DNA from: DASUAS01 sp963841415
GTDB taxonomy: Bacteria; Actinomycetota; Acidimicrobiia; IMCC26256; DASPTH01
Reading direction: 5' to 3'
NCBI GenBank assembly: GCA_963841415.1
Contig: CAWJCN010000001.1
Span: 1,240,001-1,304,000 of the forward strand
DNA: 64,000 nt
In this document: positions 37,641 to 46,154 of the stretch, in pieces
Numbering within the stretch: position 1 is the stretch's first letter
How the letters are laid out: each line of letters starts with the position of its first letter
The notes under the pieces: model-generated
Told to the model about the DNA's origin: nothing
Seen by the model: the letters and a program-made list of their open reading frames with translations, nothing else
The model's database searches: none
Translations under genes and position numbers: made by a program

Positions 37641-38489
37641 CTATCCGGTGAAGTGTGGTGTCGCCACGACCTCGGCTGCGGGCGCCGGCGGAGTCGGTGG
37701 CGTGGGTGGCTCCGGCGGTGGGACGACGCCGCACGCGACCGTCAGGTCCTCGCTGAATTGCTCACCGTCGATGGGGAACATCGTCCCGACGTCGGTCGTC
37801 GCGCCGGTGGTGACGTCGATGGTGAACAGCTCGTAGTCGTCGGTACCGTAGAGCACGCCCGAGCAGTCGAAGTTCGCGCCGATCACGTCGCTGCTCTCGA
37901 CGATTCCGCTGTGGAGCAGCGTGGCCTCGCCGGTGGCCGTGTCGATGGAGTACATGTTGTCGTCATAGCCGAACCCGAGCAGCGTGCCGTCGCTCTCGGC
38001 GGCCAGGGCCGAGATGCGGAGCGGGCCGCTCTCGAAGGTCACCGGCGCCACATCGGTGGCCGCACCGGAAGACTCGTCGATCGTGGCCAAGCCGGAGCCG
38101 CCGCCGATGTCGTAGACCATGTAGAGGGTTCCTGAAGTGGGATCGCGATCGAAGCCGGTGCAGTCGTCGTGGCCGGTCGCCCCGATCGTCTCGCTCGCCG
38201 CGGTGACGGGATCGATGCGGCTGAGGTTGCAGGCGCCCTCATAGTTGACGGCGAGGAGCGAACTCGTCGACGCGTCCCACACCACGCCGGTGACCGCACC
38301 GACCCCGGTGTCGCCGACCAGCGTGGTGGCACCCGTGGCGGGATCCACGGTGTAGAGGCCACCTCCCCACTCGACCGTGAAGATCTGACCCTCGGTGACG
38401 GCCGCGGACGCGGCCGGGAGTGCGCTGACCACCCCGGCGCTCGCGCTCGCGAAGACCACCACCGCCAGCAACACGATCTTCTTGAACAC
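37641..38489 (-). CDS. Secreted beta-propeller-like repeat protein
   Basis: The 282-residue protein has a signal peptide (IVLLAVVVFASASAGVVSAL, cut near ASAA). Repeated blade-like units follow: GGLYTVDPATGATTLVGDT, SLLAVNYEGACNLSRIDPVTAA, GSGLATIDESSGAATDV and NMYSIDTATGEATLL. Such repeats form seven-bladed propellers in exported proteins. A Pro-rich linker (PPPEPPTPPTPPAP) leads to the end ATPHFTG. The last residues resemble a truncated sorting motif, but no hydrophobic tail follows; the stop lies 30 bases before a family A repeat. Function unknown. Confidence 0.7.
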   Translation of the reverse strand: MFKKIVLLAVVVFASASAGVVSALPAASAAVTEGQIFTVEWGGGLYTVDPATGATTLVGDTGVGAVTGVVWDASTSSLLAVNYEGACNLSRIDPVTAASETIGATGHDDCTGFDRDPTSGTLYMVYDIGGGSGLATIDESSGAATDVAPVTFESGPLRISALAAESDGTLLGFGYDDNMYSIDTATGEATLLHSGIVESSDVIGANFDCSGVLYGTDDYELFTIDVTTGATTDVGTMFPIDGEQFSEDLTVACGVVPPPEPPTPPTPPAPAAEVVATPHFTG

Positions 38490-38580
38490 GATGCCCTCCG
38501 TCTCCCGGAACCGGCCACAGTATCGGGTCGCGACCGCCGCCCCGACGACCCGCGCTTCACCAGGTGGGTGCTACCGGGCG

Positions 38581-39048
38581 TCAGTCGCCCGCGAGCACCT
38601 TGGTGACCTTCGGGACCGTGTCCTTGGGGCTGATCTTGTAGAACGCGGCCGCGATCTTGCCCGCTTCGTCGACGACGAACGCCGAGCGGATGATGCCCAT
38701 GTACTTCCGGCCGTAGTTGACCTTCTCACCCCACACGCCGTACTTCTCGGCCACGGCGTGTTCGGTGTCGGCGAGCAACGTGAAGCCGAGGCCGTACTTC
38801 TCGTCGAACTTCAGCTGCTTCTCGGGTGTGTCGGGTGAGATGCCGAGCACGACCGCCTTCAACTTCGCGAGGTCGGGCTCCGCGTCGCGCAACGCGCACG
38901 ACTGCGTGGTGCAACCCGGCGTGTCGGCCTTCGGGTAGAAGTACACGACGACCTGCTTGCCCTTGTAGTCGCTCAGCTTCACCTTCTTGCCGTGCTGGTC
39001 GGTGAGCGTGAACGCGGGGGCGCGGTTGCCGGCGGCGAGCTGGGCCAT
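38581..39048 (-). CDS. bcp: Thioredoxin-dependent peroxiredoxin (BCP family)
   Basis: The 155-residue enzyme reduces hydroperoxides. Motifs are FTLTDQHGKKVKLSDYKGK and VVYFYPKADTPGCTTQSCALRD, with the peroxidatic Cys in PGCT and the likely resolving Cys five residues later (SC). The C-terminal KVTKVLAGD is normal. It is divergent from the MFS gene with only 32 bases between starts. Confidence 0.94.
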   Translation of the reverse strand: MAQLAAGNRAPAFTLTDQHGKKVKLSDYKGKQVVVYFYPKADTPGCTTQSCALRDAEPDLAKLKAVVLGISPDTPEKQLKFDEKYGLGFTLLADTEHAVAEKYGVWGEKVNYGRKYMGIIRSAFVVDEAGKIAAAFYKISPKDTVPKVTKVLAGD

Positions 39049-39080
39049 CAGGACTCTCCTCGAGACGGGGACGCCGTAGC

Positions 39081-40664
39081 ATGCCGCACGTGCGGCGCTC
39101 GATGCTGATCACGATCGCCGCCGATACCGAGCACGTGCAGGTCGCGCTGACCGACGAGCTCGATCTGGTCGCGTCGGACGATCGCTACGAGGGCCCGATC
39201 GTCGGCATGCCCGACTCCACCGCGCGCCTCGTCGCCACCATCGTCAAGCAGACACTGACCGCGACGAGCGTCCAGCTGGAAACCGCGAGTGACCTGCGCG
39301 TGCCCTTCTTCACGTGGTTCCTGCGCCTCCAGGCCTGGCTGGGCGCCCGTCGCGCGCTTCCCTACGCCGCCGCCCGGGTGACCGCCGCCGCCACCGGCGC
39401 CGAGCCGCCGGAGGACCTCACGCCGCTGCCGGTGGTGCCGCCTGTGCCGTTCAGTCCGGAGCAGGCGGCCCGGCTCGCGACCTTGTCGGCGGTGGCGCTG
39501 GTGGCGAACTTCTCCGGCGCGCTGCTCTCCCAGGACGGGGACGCGGCCACGAGCGCCTTCGGTCGATCGGACCAGGCGCTCGGGGTTGCCCTGGCCGTGG
39601 CGCGCGCCGGCGTCTTGGTGTCGCTCGTCGCCATCGCGCTCGCCGACCGCTGGGGACGCCGACGGCTCATCCTCGTCGGGCTCGTCGGCGCATGCGCGGC
39701 GAACCTGCTCACCGCCTTGTCGCCGACGTTCGAGGTGTTCACCGGCGCGCAGCTGTTCAACCGCGCGCTCGTGAACACCGTGCTCATCGTCGCCGGAATC
39801 GCGGCCGTCGAGGAGGCGCCGGAGGGAGCGCGTGCATTCGCGACCGGCATGTACACGCTCGCGCTCGGCGCGGGCTTCGGGCTCGCGGTCGTGTTGCTCC
39901 CGCTCGCCGACCTCGGCGACTACGGCTGGCGCATCTCGTTCGCGCTGAGCGCCGGGCTCGTGTTGCTCGTCCCGGTGATCGGGTCGCACCTCAAGGAGAC
40001 GAAGCGCTACGTGCGCGTCGCCGACCGTACCGAACGCCGGGGACGCGTCCGCGAGGTGTTCCACCGCGCCTATGGCGCGCGGTTCCTCCTCCTCGGACTG
40101 GCCGCGTTCCTCACCAACGTGTTCAGCGCGCCGTCGTCACAGCTCACGAACCGCTACCTCACGCACGCGCACGACTTCTCCAACTCCGATGTTGCGGTGT
40201 TCCGCACCGTCACCGCCGGCGTGCCCGGCATCGTGGGGGTCCTGCTCGCCAGCCGCCTGGCCGAGAGCCGGGGCCGCCGGCCGGTGACGATCATCGGACT
40301 GCTCGTCGCCACCATCTTCCAGGGCGCGTTCTTCCTCGCCGACGGGGCCCTGCTCCTCTGGATCACCCCCGTCATCGCCATCGTCGCCGCTGCGTGCGCC
40401 GGCCTGGCCCTCGGCACCCTCGACGCGGAGCTGTTCCCCACCGAGGTGCGCGGCACCTCCAGTGGGTTCCTGCTCGTGGCGGGCGTGGCGGGCTCGGCCG
40501 TCGGCCTCGTGCTCGCGACCCAGCTCAAGGACTTCGCCGGCGGCCTGGGCCCGGCCATCGCCTTGTGCGGCATCGCGACGCTCATCGCGGCCGTGTTCGT
40601 GGTCCCGCGACTGCCCGAGACGGCCGATCGCCGCCTCGACGACGTCAGCCCCTCGGAGATCTGA
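39081..40664 (+). CDS. MFS transporter with N-terminal soluble extension
   Basis: The 527-residue product has a 120-residue soluble N-terminus (MLITIAADTEHVQVALTDELD ...) with no recognised domain. Twelve-helix MFS transporter features follow, including the loop 2-3 motif ADRWGRRRLILVG and SRLAESRGRRPVTIIGLL in the second half. MFS proteins move small solutes by proton coupling; the substrate is unknown. The N-terminal extension is unusual and is in the same frame without stop. ATG 39102 and GTG 39090 are alternative starts. Confidence 0.8.
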   Translation: MPHVRRSMLITIAADTEHVQVALTDELDLVASDDRYEGPIVGMPDSTARLVATIVKQTLTATSVQLETASDLRVPFFTWFLRLQAWLGARRALPYAAARVTAAATGAEPPEDLTPLPVVPPVPFSPEQAARLATLSAVALVANFSGALLSQDGDAATSAFGRSDQALGVALAVARAGVLVSLVAIALADRWGRRRLILVGLVGACAANLLTALSPTFEVFTGAQLFNRALVNTVLIVAGIAAVEEAPEGARAFATGMYTLALGAGFGLAVVLLPLADLGDYGWRISFALSAGLVLLVPVIGSHLKETKRYVRVADRTERRGRVREVFHRAYGARFLLLGLAAFLTNVFSAPSSQLTNRYLTHAHDFSNSDVAVFRTVTAGVPGIVGVLLASRLAESRGRRPVTIIGLLVATIFQGAFFLADGALLLWITPVIAIVAAACAGLALGTLDAELFPTEVRGTSSGFLLVAGVAGSAVGLVLATQLKDFAGGLGPAIALCGIATLIAAVFVVPRLPETADRRLDDVSPSEI

Positions 40665-40667
40665 AGC

Positions 40668-41054
40668 TCAGGATGCGCCGATGCACGTCGACACGAAGTA
40701 CGTCGTGAACGTACCGATGGCCTTCGCGTAGCCGAGATACTTGCTCCCCGTGTACAGGTCGCTCAGGTCACCCTTGTCGGCCTTGGCCAGAATGCCGTAG
40801 TAGCTGATGACCTTCTTCATCGCGGACTTCACCTTCGCCGGCGCGTACTTGAGTGCATTCTTGTACGGCTTGATCGCCTGCTTCGCGTCGTTCTTACTCG
40901 GCTGCGAACTGCCTGACGAGCTGCTGTAGTTCGTCAACGCCTTGCAGAATTTCGGGTTCGACGCCGACGACACCGACGCTGACGCGGAGCCCGCGAGCAC
41001 CCCGAGCGCGGCGACCGCGAGCGCCGCGGCGAGGATGATTCGTACACGAGCCAT
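40668..41054 (-). CDS. Small secreted protein of unknown function
   Basis: The 128-residue protein has a signal peptide (IILAAALAVAALGVLAGSASA) and a Ser/Lys-rich mature part with two Cys (KFCKAL and STCIGAS) likely forming a disulphide, plus helical KVKSAMKKVISYYGILAKADKGDL. I recognise no family. It lies 45 bases after the anti-sigma gene and may belong to the sigma regulon. It is convergent with the MFS gene with only 3 bases between. Confidence 0.65.
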   Translation of the reverse strand: MARVRIILAAALAVAALGVLAGSASASVSSASNPKFCKALTNYSSSSGSSQPSKNDAKQAIKPYKNALKYAPAKVKSAMKKVISYYGILAKADKGDLSDLYTGSKYLGYAKAIGTFTTYFVSTCIGAS

Positions 41055-41099
41055 CGTTTCAGAGCCTTTCGGTCAGAGCCCTACCCCTGCGCCGAAATG

Positions 41100-41780
41100 C
41101 TACTCAGCTCCCGGCACGGTCCCGTGACACACCTCGGTCCCGGAGCTGTCGACCAGCGCGATGCGAGACCCGGCGCCGAGGGCCTGCCGGCTGTGGCCGG
41201 TCCACGATCCCCGCCCCGACTCGACCTGCACCGTGCCGATCGACGTCGGGTCACCGCCCTGCGGCTCCACCTGCACCGTGTACGAACCGGAGCCGGTGCT
41301 GTAGTCGACCGACACCGCGACCCCGTGGCGGTTGCTGACGTAGGCCCACCCGGCGGGCGCGTCGGGCGCACCACCCTCCATCGACACCGCCACCAACGCC
41401 GGCGGCTGCGTCGTGGGCGCGGTGAACGCCGACTGCGTGTCGTCGTTCGACTCGATCACGCGCACCACGGTGACGCTCACGATGATCGCAGCCGCGGCCA
41501 CCGACGCCACGGCCGCCAGCCAACGGCGACGGGTGCGACGCTCACCTTCGCCGAGCCGGCGCATCACCCGCGCTTCGAAGCCGACCGGCGGCTCGGCCTC
41601 GGGTACCAGTTGCGGGATGGCGTCGGCCGCCTCGGTGAGCTCGGCGACGTAGGCCTGGCAGCGCGCGCACCCGTTGACGTGCAGCACCACCTCGGCCCGT
41701 TCGGCACCACTCAGGATCCCGAGCGCGAGCTCGGGCGCGAGATCACGCACCTCCGCACACGACATCGGGTTCGGACTCAT
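41100..41780 (-). CDS. Zinc-finger anti-sigma factor
   Basis: The 226-residue membrane protein has an N-terminal anti-sigma zinc domain (CAEVRDLAPELALGIL, then LHVNGCARCQAYVAEL with the HxxxCxxC motif). One membrane helix follows (WLAAVASVAAAAIIVSVTVVRVIE), then an extracytoplasmic beta-rich domain with RskA-like features (VAVSMEGGAPDAPAGWAYV). It holds the ECF sigma factor encoded just upstream until a signal arrives. ATG 41780 is chosen as it starts the zinc domain; the frame is open to 41825. Confidence 0.9.
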   Translation of the reverse strand: MSPNPMSCAEVRDLAPELALGILSGAERAEVVLHVNGCARCQAYVAELTEAADAIPQLVPEAEPPVGFEARVMRRLGEGERRTRRRWLAAVASVAAAAIIVSVTVVRVIESNDDTQSAFTAPTTQPPALVAVSMEGGAPDAPAGWAYVSNRHGVAVSVDYSTGSGSYTVQVEPQGGDPTSIGTVQVESGRGSWTGHSRQALGAGSRIALVDSSGTEVCHGTVPGAE

Positions 41781-41831
41781 GCTCGTCCGCTCTTGCTGCT
41801 TCGCAGCGGGCCACTCCGGCCCCACTCCGTT

Positions 41832-41854
41832 GCGAGCCGGGATACCCGGCTCGC
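41832..41854. repeat. Family A palindrome between sigma and anti-sigma genes
   Basis: GCGAGCCGGG-ATA-CCCGGCTCGC is a perfect 10-base stem. It lies between the sigma-factor stop and the anti-sigma start, inside a presumed operon. It may attenuate or stabilise the transcript between the two genes. Confidence 0.85.
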
Positions 41855-41865
41855 GGCCACTGCGT

Positions 41866-42417
41866 TCATTCGTTCGTCTCCTCGTTCACCAGCGCGGTCC
41901 GCAAGCGGAGCAGCGCGGTGCGGATGCGCGTCTTGGCCGTGCCCAGGGGGACGTCCTCGATCTCGCCGACCTCCCGCGCCGTGTATCCGAGCAGACCGGC
42001 GAGCACGACCGCCCGGCACTGCTCCTCCGGGAGGCGGGCCAGCGCGACCCGGAGTCGTGCCGTGTCGTCGGCCAGCTCGGCGTGCTCACTGGGTCCTCGT
42101 TCGTCGCTCGCCCGTTCGACCCCGAGCAGTGCGGCCGGGTCGAAGGCGGGAGGAACCCGCACCCGTACCGCGTCGATGGACAGGTTGCGGGTGATCGTGA
42201 GCAGCCAGCCGACGACGCTGCCGCGGCGGGGGTCGTAGGCACCGGCGTGCTTCCAGGCCCGGACGAAGGCCTCCTGGGCGATGTCCTCGGCGGCACGGTC
42301 GTCGACCACGATCGTGCGCGCGAGTCCGTAGACCCGACGCTGGAACCGCTGCACGAACGCCGACGCGGCGTCGCGGTCCCCCGCGGCCAGTCCGGCCACG
42401 AGGGTCTCGTCCGACAC
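41866..42417 (-). CDS. ECF-family RNA polymerase sigma factor
   Basis: The protein of about 183 residues has sigma region 2 (FVQRFQRRVYGLARTIVVDDRAAEDIAQEAFVRAWKHAGAYDPRRGSVVGWLLTITRNLSIDAVR). Region 4 (LRVALARLPEEQCRAVVLAGLLGYTAREVGEIEDVPLGTAKTRIRTALLRLRTAL) follows. It is the usual partner of the RskA-like anti-sigma encoded next. The start is uncertain: GTG 42417 (VSDETLVAGLAAGD) fits the family, but the frame is open to 42534. The sigma/anti-sigma arrangement resembles SigK/RskA. Confidence 0.93.
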   Translation of the reverse strand: MSDETLVAGLAAGDRDAASAFVQRFQRRVYGLARTIVVDDRAAEDIAQEAFVRAWKHAGAYDPRRGSVVGWLLTITRNLSIDAVRVRVPPAFDPAALLGVERASDERGPSEHAELADDTARLRVALARLPEEQCRAVVLAGLLGYTAREVGEIEDVPLGTAKTRIRTALLRLRTALVNEETNE

Positions 42418-42658
42418 GGTCCACACGGTGGGTACTACGGCTGAGCGGGCCGCAGGGATTGCGCCGATCGGCCGATCACGGAATTCACGGTAGCGGCGCA
42501 ATCCCTCCGGACCCCTCCTCCGTAGCACTGTCACCGGCCGACAGCAGGGAGCACCGTCGTGCGCGAGCTCTGGATCCTGGTTGCGTGCGACACATGGGCA
42601 TGAAGCGCGCGGTGTACACGAAGACCGGCGGAACCGCGAAGGAGGCGTCGTCGATGCG

Positions 42659-42997
42659 TCACTGACGACGGAAGCCGTGCCCGAAGAACCCCCCTCTCGG
42701 GCGCGCGTGGGCGTGGTAGTGGTCGGGGATGTTGCGCATGTTGTCGTCGACGTAGTGCTCGACGGTGAGCGTCTCCCCGGCCACTCTGCCCAGCTCGGTG
42801 TGCATGTGCGCGAGGTGATCCGCGGGCGGCTCGGTGCCGTGGAAGCGCCAGACGACCATCGGCACGTAGCAGATCTCGCACTCCGCGATCCAGCAGACGT
42901 CGTCCTCGTGGAACCACGGCGTGATGCGAGCGGCCTCGCAGAGGTCGCAGTCGTCGACCTTGAAGAGCTCGGTGCTGCTGCCGGTTGGCTCAGGCAC
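42659..42997 (-). CDS. HIT-like zinc-binding conserved protein
   Basis: The product of about 112 residues starts at GTG 42997, overlapping the methylase stop by 8 bases. It contains CDLC and CEIC, VVWRFHGTEPPADHLAHM, and IPDHYHAHARPRG, which resembles the HxHxH signature of HIT-family nucleotide hydrolases. The N-terminal CxxC pairs may bind zinc. Exact substrate and family are unsure. Co-transcription with the DNA methylase is indicated by the overlap. The start at 43108 would add shadow sequence and is rejected. Confidence 0.6.
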   Translation of the reverse strand: MPEPTGSSTELFKVDDCDLCEAARITPWFHEDDVCWIAECEICYVPMVVWRFHGTEPPADHLAHMHTELGRVAGETLTVEHYVDDNMRNIPDHYHAHARPRGGFFGHGFRRQ

Positions 42998-44051
42998 CGA
43001 CGGCCACCTCCTGCGTGGCGTCGACCAGGCGACGCACCTCGGCGCGCGCGCCGGCGACGACCACGTATTCACGGTTGCGGACGTGCGACACCTCGCCCAC
43101 CCGCTCACCCTGTGGGTTGTGGATCCCGATCTGCGCGCCGACGTAGCGGCGGGAGTCGAAGCTCAGCATCTCGACGTGCCCGTGGACCGCGCACATGTCG
43201 CGCAGCTCGTCGGCGGACACCCACGACTCGTCGTTGTACGACACGACGACGACCCGAGCCCGCACCGACGCGATCACGTCGCGGAGCGCGTCCGGCATGA
43301 GCCGGCGGCGGTTGAACACGCTCTTGGTCGCGTCGTCGCGCGCGTCGACGCGCTTGCACGCAACGCCGTAGTGCTCGGGCGCGTCCCATGCGACGAGCGT
43401 CTCCCACACGTGGTAGTTGGTGAAGTACCGGTGCTGGTTGTAGGGCGGGTCGAGGTAGGCGAGGTCGGATTCGGGAAGCCCGGCGGCGACGTCGAGCGCG
43501 TCACCGAGCACCGCCACACCCTCACCCGGCAGCAGCTCGGGCACGCGCAGCGTCAGCGGCTGGTACGAGCGCGGTGCCCACTCCTTCACGTACGCCATCT
43601 GCACGCCCGTGGTGGAGTCGACGCGGTCGGCGGCTTCGATGAGGCTGGTGAGCAGGATCGGGTGGTACGGCGTTCCGGCGTGCTCGCGCTCGATGGCATC
43701 ACGGATCGCGTCGACGCGCGCGCCGTTCTGCGGTTGGAAGAAGCGCGACCGCTCGCAGAACGTCTCAGTGAAGTAGCCCGGGACCCCGGGACGCGCGTTC
43801 AGGTCGTCGATCGTCGCGGCAAGGTCGTCGAGATCGACCTCGCGCACGTCGGTGGTGACGTAGGTGCGCGCGAAGACCTCCGAGTAGCGCGCGGTGTCGA
43901 CCGCGGTGACACGGGCGCCGGAGGCCTTGAACGCCTGCGCGACGCGCGTCGTGCCGGTGAAGAGGTCGACGGCCGTCCGGGCGTCGGCCGTCTCGCACAG
44001 GCGGGTGAGCACCGGGAGCAGGCGGCGCTTCGACCCCAGGTACTTGATCAC
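42990..44051 (-). CDS. D12-class adenine-specific DNA methyltransferase
   Basis: The 353-residue enzyme transfers methyl to adenine N6. Motifs are KYLGSKRRLLPVL (start), SAM-binding VDLFTGTTRVAQAFKASGA and catalytic DPPYNQHRYFTNYHVWE. The usual restriction partner is absent from both sides, so it may be an orphan methylase or a component of a broader genome-defence or regulatory system. GTG 44051 lies 7 bases after the trpA stop, so it is probably co-transcribed with the trp genes, which is unusual. Confidence 0.88.
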   Translation of the reverse strand: MIKYLGSKRRLLPVLTRLCETADARTAVDLFTGTTRVAQAFKASGARVTAVDTARYSEVFARTYVTTDVREVDLDDLAATIDDLNARPGVPGYFTETFCERSRFFQPQNGARVDAIRDAIEREHAGTPYHPILLTSLIEAADRVDSTTGVQMAYVKEWAPRSYQPLTLRVPELLPGEGVAVLGDALDVAAGLPESDLAYLDPPYNQHRYFTNYHVWETLVAWDAPEHYGVACKRVDARDDATKSVFNRRRLMPDALRDVIASVRARVVVVSYNDESWVSADELRDMCAVHGHVEMLSFDSRRYVGAQIGIHNPQGERVGEVSHVRNREYVVVAGARAEVRRLVDATQEVAVGA

Positions 44052-44058
44052 GCGTGCC

Positions 44059-44868
44059 TCAGACGGCGTCGAGCGCGGATCGGAGCTCGGCCACGAACGC
44101 GTGGGCGGCATCGGGACCACCACCCTGGAGCAATCGCGCGACGAGCGCGCTCCCCACGATGACGCCGTCACCGAACCGCGCGGCCTCGACGGCCTGCTCG
44201 GCGGTGGAGATCCCGATCCCGAGGAGCACCGGCTTGTCGGTGACGGCCTTCAGCCGCCGGCCCATCTCGGCCGCCTGACTGGCCAGCGACGTGCGTTCGC
44301 CGGTGACGCCCAGGAGGGACACGCCGTACACGAACCCGCGCGACCGTTCGCAGATGGCCGCGAGGCGGACATCGGGGGTGGTCGGCGCCGCGAGCAGGAC
44401 GGTCTCGACGCCGTGGGCGTCGGCCGCGTCGGCCCAGCCGTCCAGCTCGTCGAGCGGAAGGTCGGGGAGGATGGCGCCGGCGATCCCGGCGCCGGCGAGC
44501 GCGGCGGCGAAACGGCGGTAACCCATGTGGCCGACCGGGTTGGTGTAGGTCATGACGACGAGCGGCACGTCGATGTCGAGGTTGGCGGCGTCGCCGATCA
44601 CCTTCGCCGGCGTCGCGCCGAGGTCGAGCGCGCGCCGTGACGCCTCCTGGATGGTGAGGCCGTCCATCACCGGGTCGGAGAACGGAATGCCCACCTCGAT
44701 GGCGTCGGCACCCGCGGCGGCGATGGCGCGCACGACGTCGAGCCACCCCGACCCGAGACCACCGGTGACGTAGGGAACGAGGAGCTTGCGACCCTCGTCC
44801 CGGCGCGCGCGGAGACGCGCCTCCAACTTCGCGCCTTCGCTCCTCGCCGGGACACCCGGCTCGCTCAC
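44059..44868 (-). CDS. trpA: Tryptophan synthase alpha chain
   Basis: TrpA splits indole-3-glycerol phosphate to indole. The product is 269 residues with the catalytic Glu in IEVGIPFSDPVMDGL, VVMTYTNPVGHMGYRRF, DLPLDELDG and GIGISTAEQAVEAARFGDGVIVGSALV. GGAGG stands about 7 bases before GTG 44868; GTG 44874 is also in frame. Residues SEPGVPARSEGAK are encoded by a family A repeat, the same sequence that encodes the N-terminus of HisC. The true TrpA body begins near LEARLRARRDEGRK. It follows trpB by 28 bases. Confidence 0.93.
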   Translation of the reverse strand: MSEPGVPARSEGAKLEARLRARRDEGRKLLVPYVTGGLGSGWLDVVRAIAAAGADAIEVGIPFSDPVMDGLTIQEASRRALDLGATPAKVIGDAANLDIDVPLVVMTYTNPVGHMGYRRFAAALAGAGIAGAILPDLPLDELDGWADAADAHGVETVLLAAPTTPDVRLAAICERSRGFVYGVSLLGVTGERTSLASQAAEMGRRLKAVTDKPVLLGIGISTAEQAVEAARFGDGVIVGSALVARLLQGGGPDAAHAFVAELRSALDAV

Positions 44869-44874
44869 GCTCAC
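44836..44874. repeat. Family A palindrome forming the 5' end of trpA
   Basis: The 39-base element has stem GCCGGG-ACA-CCCGGC and flanks TTCGCTCCTC and GCTCACGCTCAC. It matches the copy at 63830-63868 (start of hisC) at 36 of 39 positions. Both copies end exactly at a GTG. Confidence 0.85.
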
Positions 44875-44896
44875 CCCTCCGATCGGCCCGTGATGG

Positions 44897-46138
44897 TCAA
44901 ATGATCTTCTCGCCGGTGAGACGCTCGGCGATCTGCGCCGCGTCCTTGTCGCCCCGGCCCGAGAGGGTCACCAACACCGTCGTGCCGCTCGCCACCGAGC
45001 GGCCCGCTTCACGAGCGAGCCAGCCGAGCGCGTGCGCGGGTTCGAGCGCGGGCATGATGCCCTCGGTCACCGACAGCAGCTGGAACCCGGCGATGGCTTC
45101 GTCGTCGGTGGCGGACTCGTAGCGGGCCCGGCCCGACGCGGCCAGCTGCGCGTGCTCGGGGCCGACGCCCGGGTAGTCGAGGCCTGCTGAGATCGAGTGC
45201 GCCTCGCGGATCTGGCCGTCTTCGTCTTGGAGGTAGAGCGAGCGCGCGCCGTGCAGGACTCCGGGGACGCCCCGGCTCACCGACGCGCCGTGCGCACCCG
45301 ACTCGAGCCCCAGGCCGCCGGCCTCGACGCCCACCAGCTCCGCGGTGGTGTCGACGAACCCGGCGAAGGTGCCCATCGCGTTCGACCCGCCGCCGACGCA
45401 CGCGACGACGAGGTCGGGATCGTCGCCGCCGAGGATCTCGCGGCACTGCTCGCGGGCCTCGTTGCCGACGACACGCTGGAATTCGCGCACCATCCACGGG
45501 TACGGGTGCGGGCCGACGACCGAACCGATGCAGTAGTGCGTGCCCTCCACGGTCGCGACCCAGTCGCGCAACGCCTCGTTGATCGCGTCCTTGAGGGTGC
45601 CGCTGCCACCGGTGACGGGAACGACGTCGGCTCCGAGGAGCTTCATGCGGAAGACGTTGAGGGCCTGGCGTTCGACGTCGACCGCACCCATGAACACGAG
45701 GCAGTCGAGCCCGAACAGCGCGGCCGCGGTGGCGGTGGCGACGCCGTGCTGGCCGGCGCCGGTCTCCGCGATCACCCGCTGCTTGCCCATGCGGCGCGTC
45801 AACAGCGCTTGCCCGAGCACGTTGTTGATCTTGTGCGAACCGGTGTGGGTGAGGTCTTCGCGCTTGAGCAGCACCCGCAGACCGAGCCGTTGGGACAGGT
45901 TGTGGCACTCGGTGACCGGCGTGGGCCGCCCCGCGTAGGTGCGCAGGAGCCCGGCGAGCTCATGGCGGAACTCGTCGGACGTCCAGGCGCGGCGGAACTC
46001 GTCCTCGAGCTCGATGAGCGCCGGCACCAGCGTCTCCGGGACGAAGCGGCCGCCGAACTCGCCGAAGCGACCGAGGCCGACCGGCTCGGGGCCCGGCGGG
46101 TCGAGGTGCACGGGCTGACCCCGAGCGGGTGCGGTCAT
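44897..46138 (-). CDS. trpB: Tryptophan synthase beta chain
   Basis: TrpB condenses indole with serine. The 413-residue product has FGEFGGRFVPETLVPAL, PLP Lys in THTGSHKINNVLGQ, GAGQHGVATATAAA and the phosphate site CVGGGSNAMG, followed by EGIMPALEPAHALGW. ATG 46138 is chosen (MTAPARGQPVHLDPP); the longer frame to 46519 runs into trpF and is shadow. It is separated from trpF by 16 bases. A second, TrpB2-type paralogue lies at 47707. Confidence 0.96.
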   Translation of the reverse strand: MTAPARGQPVHLDPPGPEPVGLGRFGEFGGRFVPETLVPALIELEDEFRRAWTSDEFRHELAGLLRTYAGRPTPVTECHNLSQRLGLRVLLKREDLTHTGSHKINNVLGQALLTRRMGKQRVIAETGAGQHGVATATAAALFGLDCLVFMGAVDVERQALNVFRMKLLGADVVPVTGGSGTLKDAINEALRDWVATVEGTHYCIGSVVGPHPYPWMVREFQRVVGNEAREQCREILGGDDPDLVVACVGGGSNAMGTFAGFVDTTAELVGVEAGGLGLESGAHGASVSRGVPGVLHGARSLYLQDEDGQIREAHSISAGLDYPGVGPEHAQLAASGRARYESATDDEAIAGFQLLSVTEGIMPALEPAHALGWLAREAGRSVASGTTVLVTLSGRGDKDAAQIAERLTGEKII

Positions 46139-46154
46139 CGGGTCATGGTAGGAG

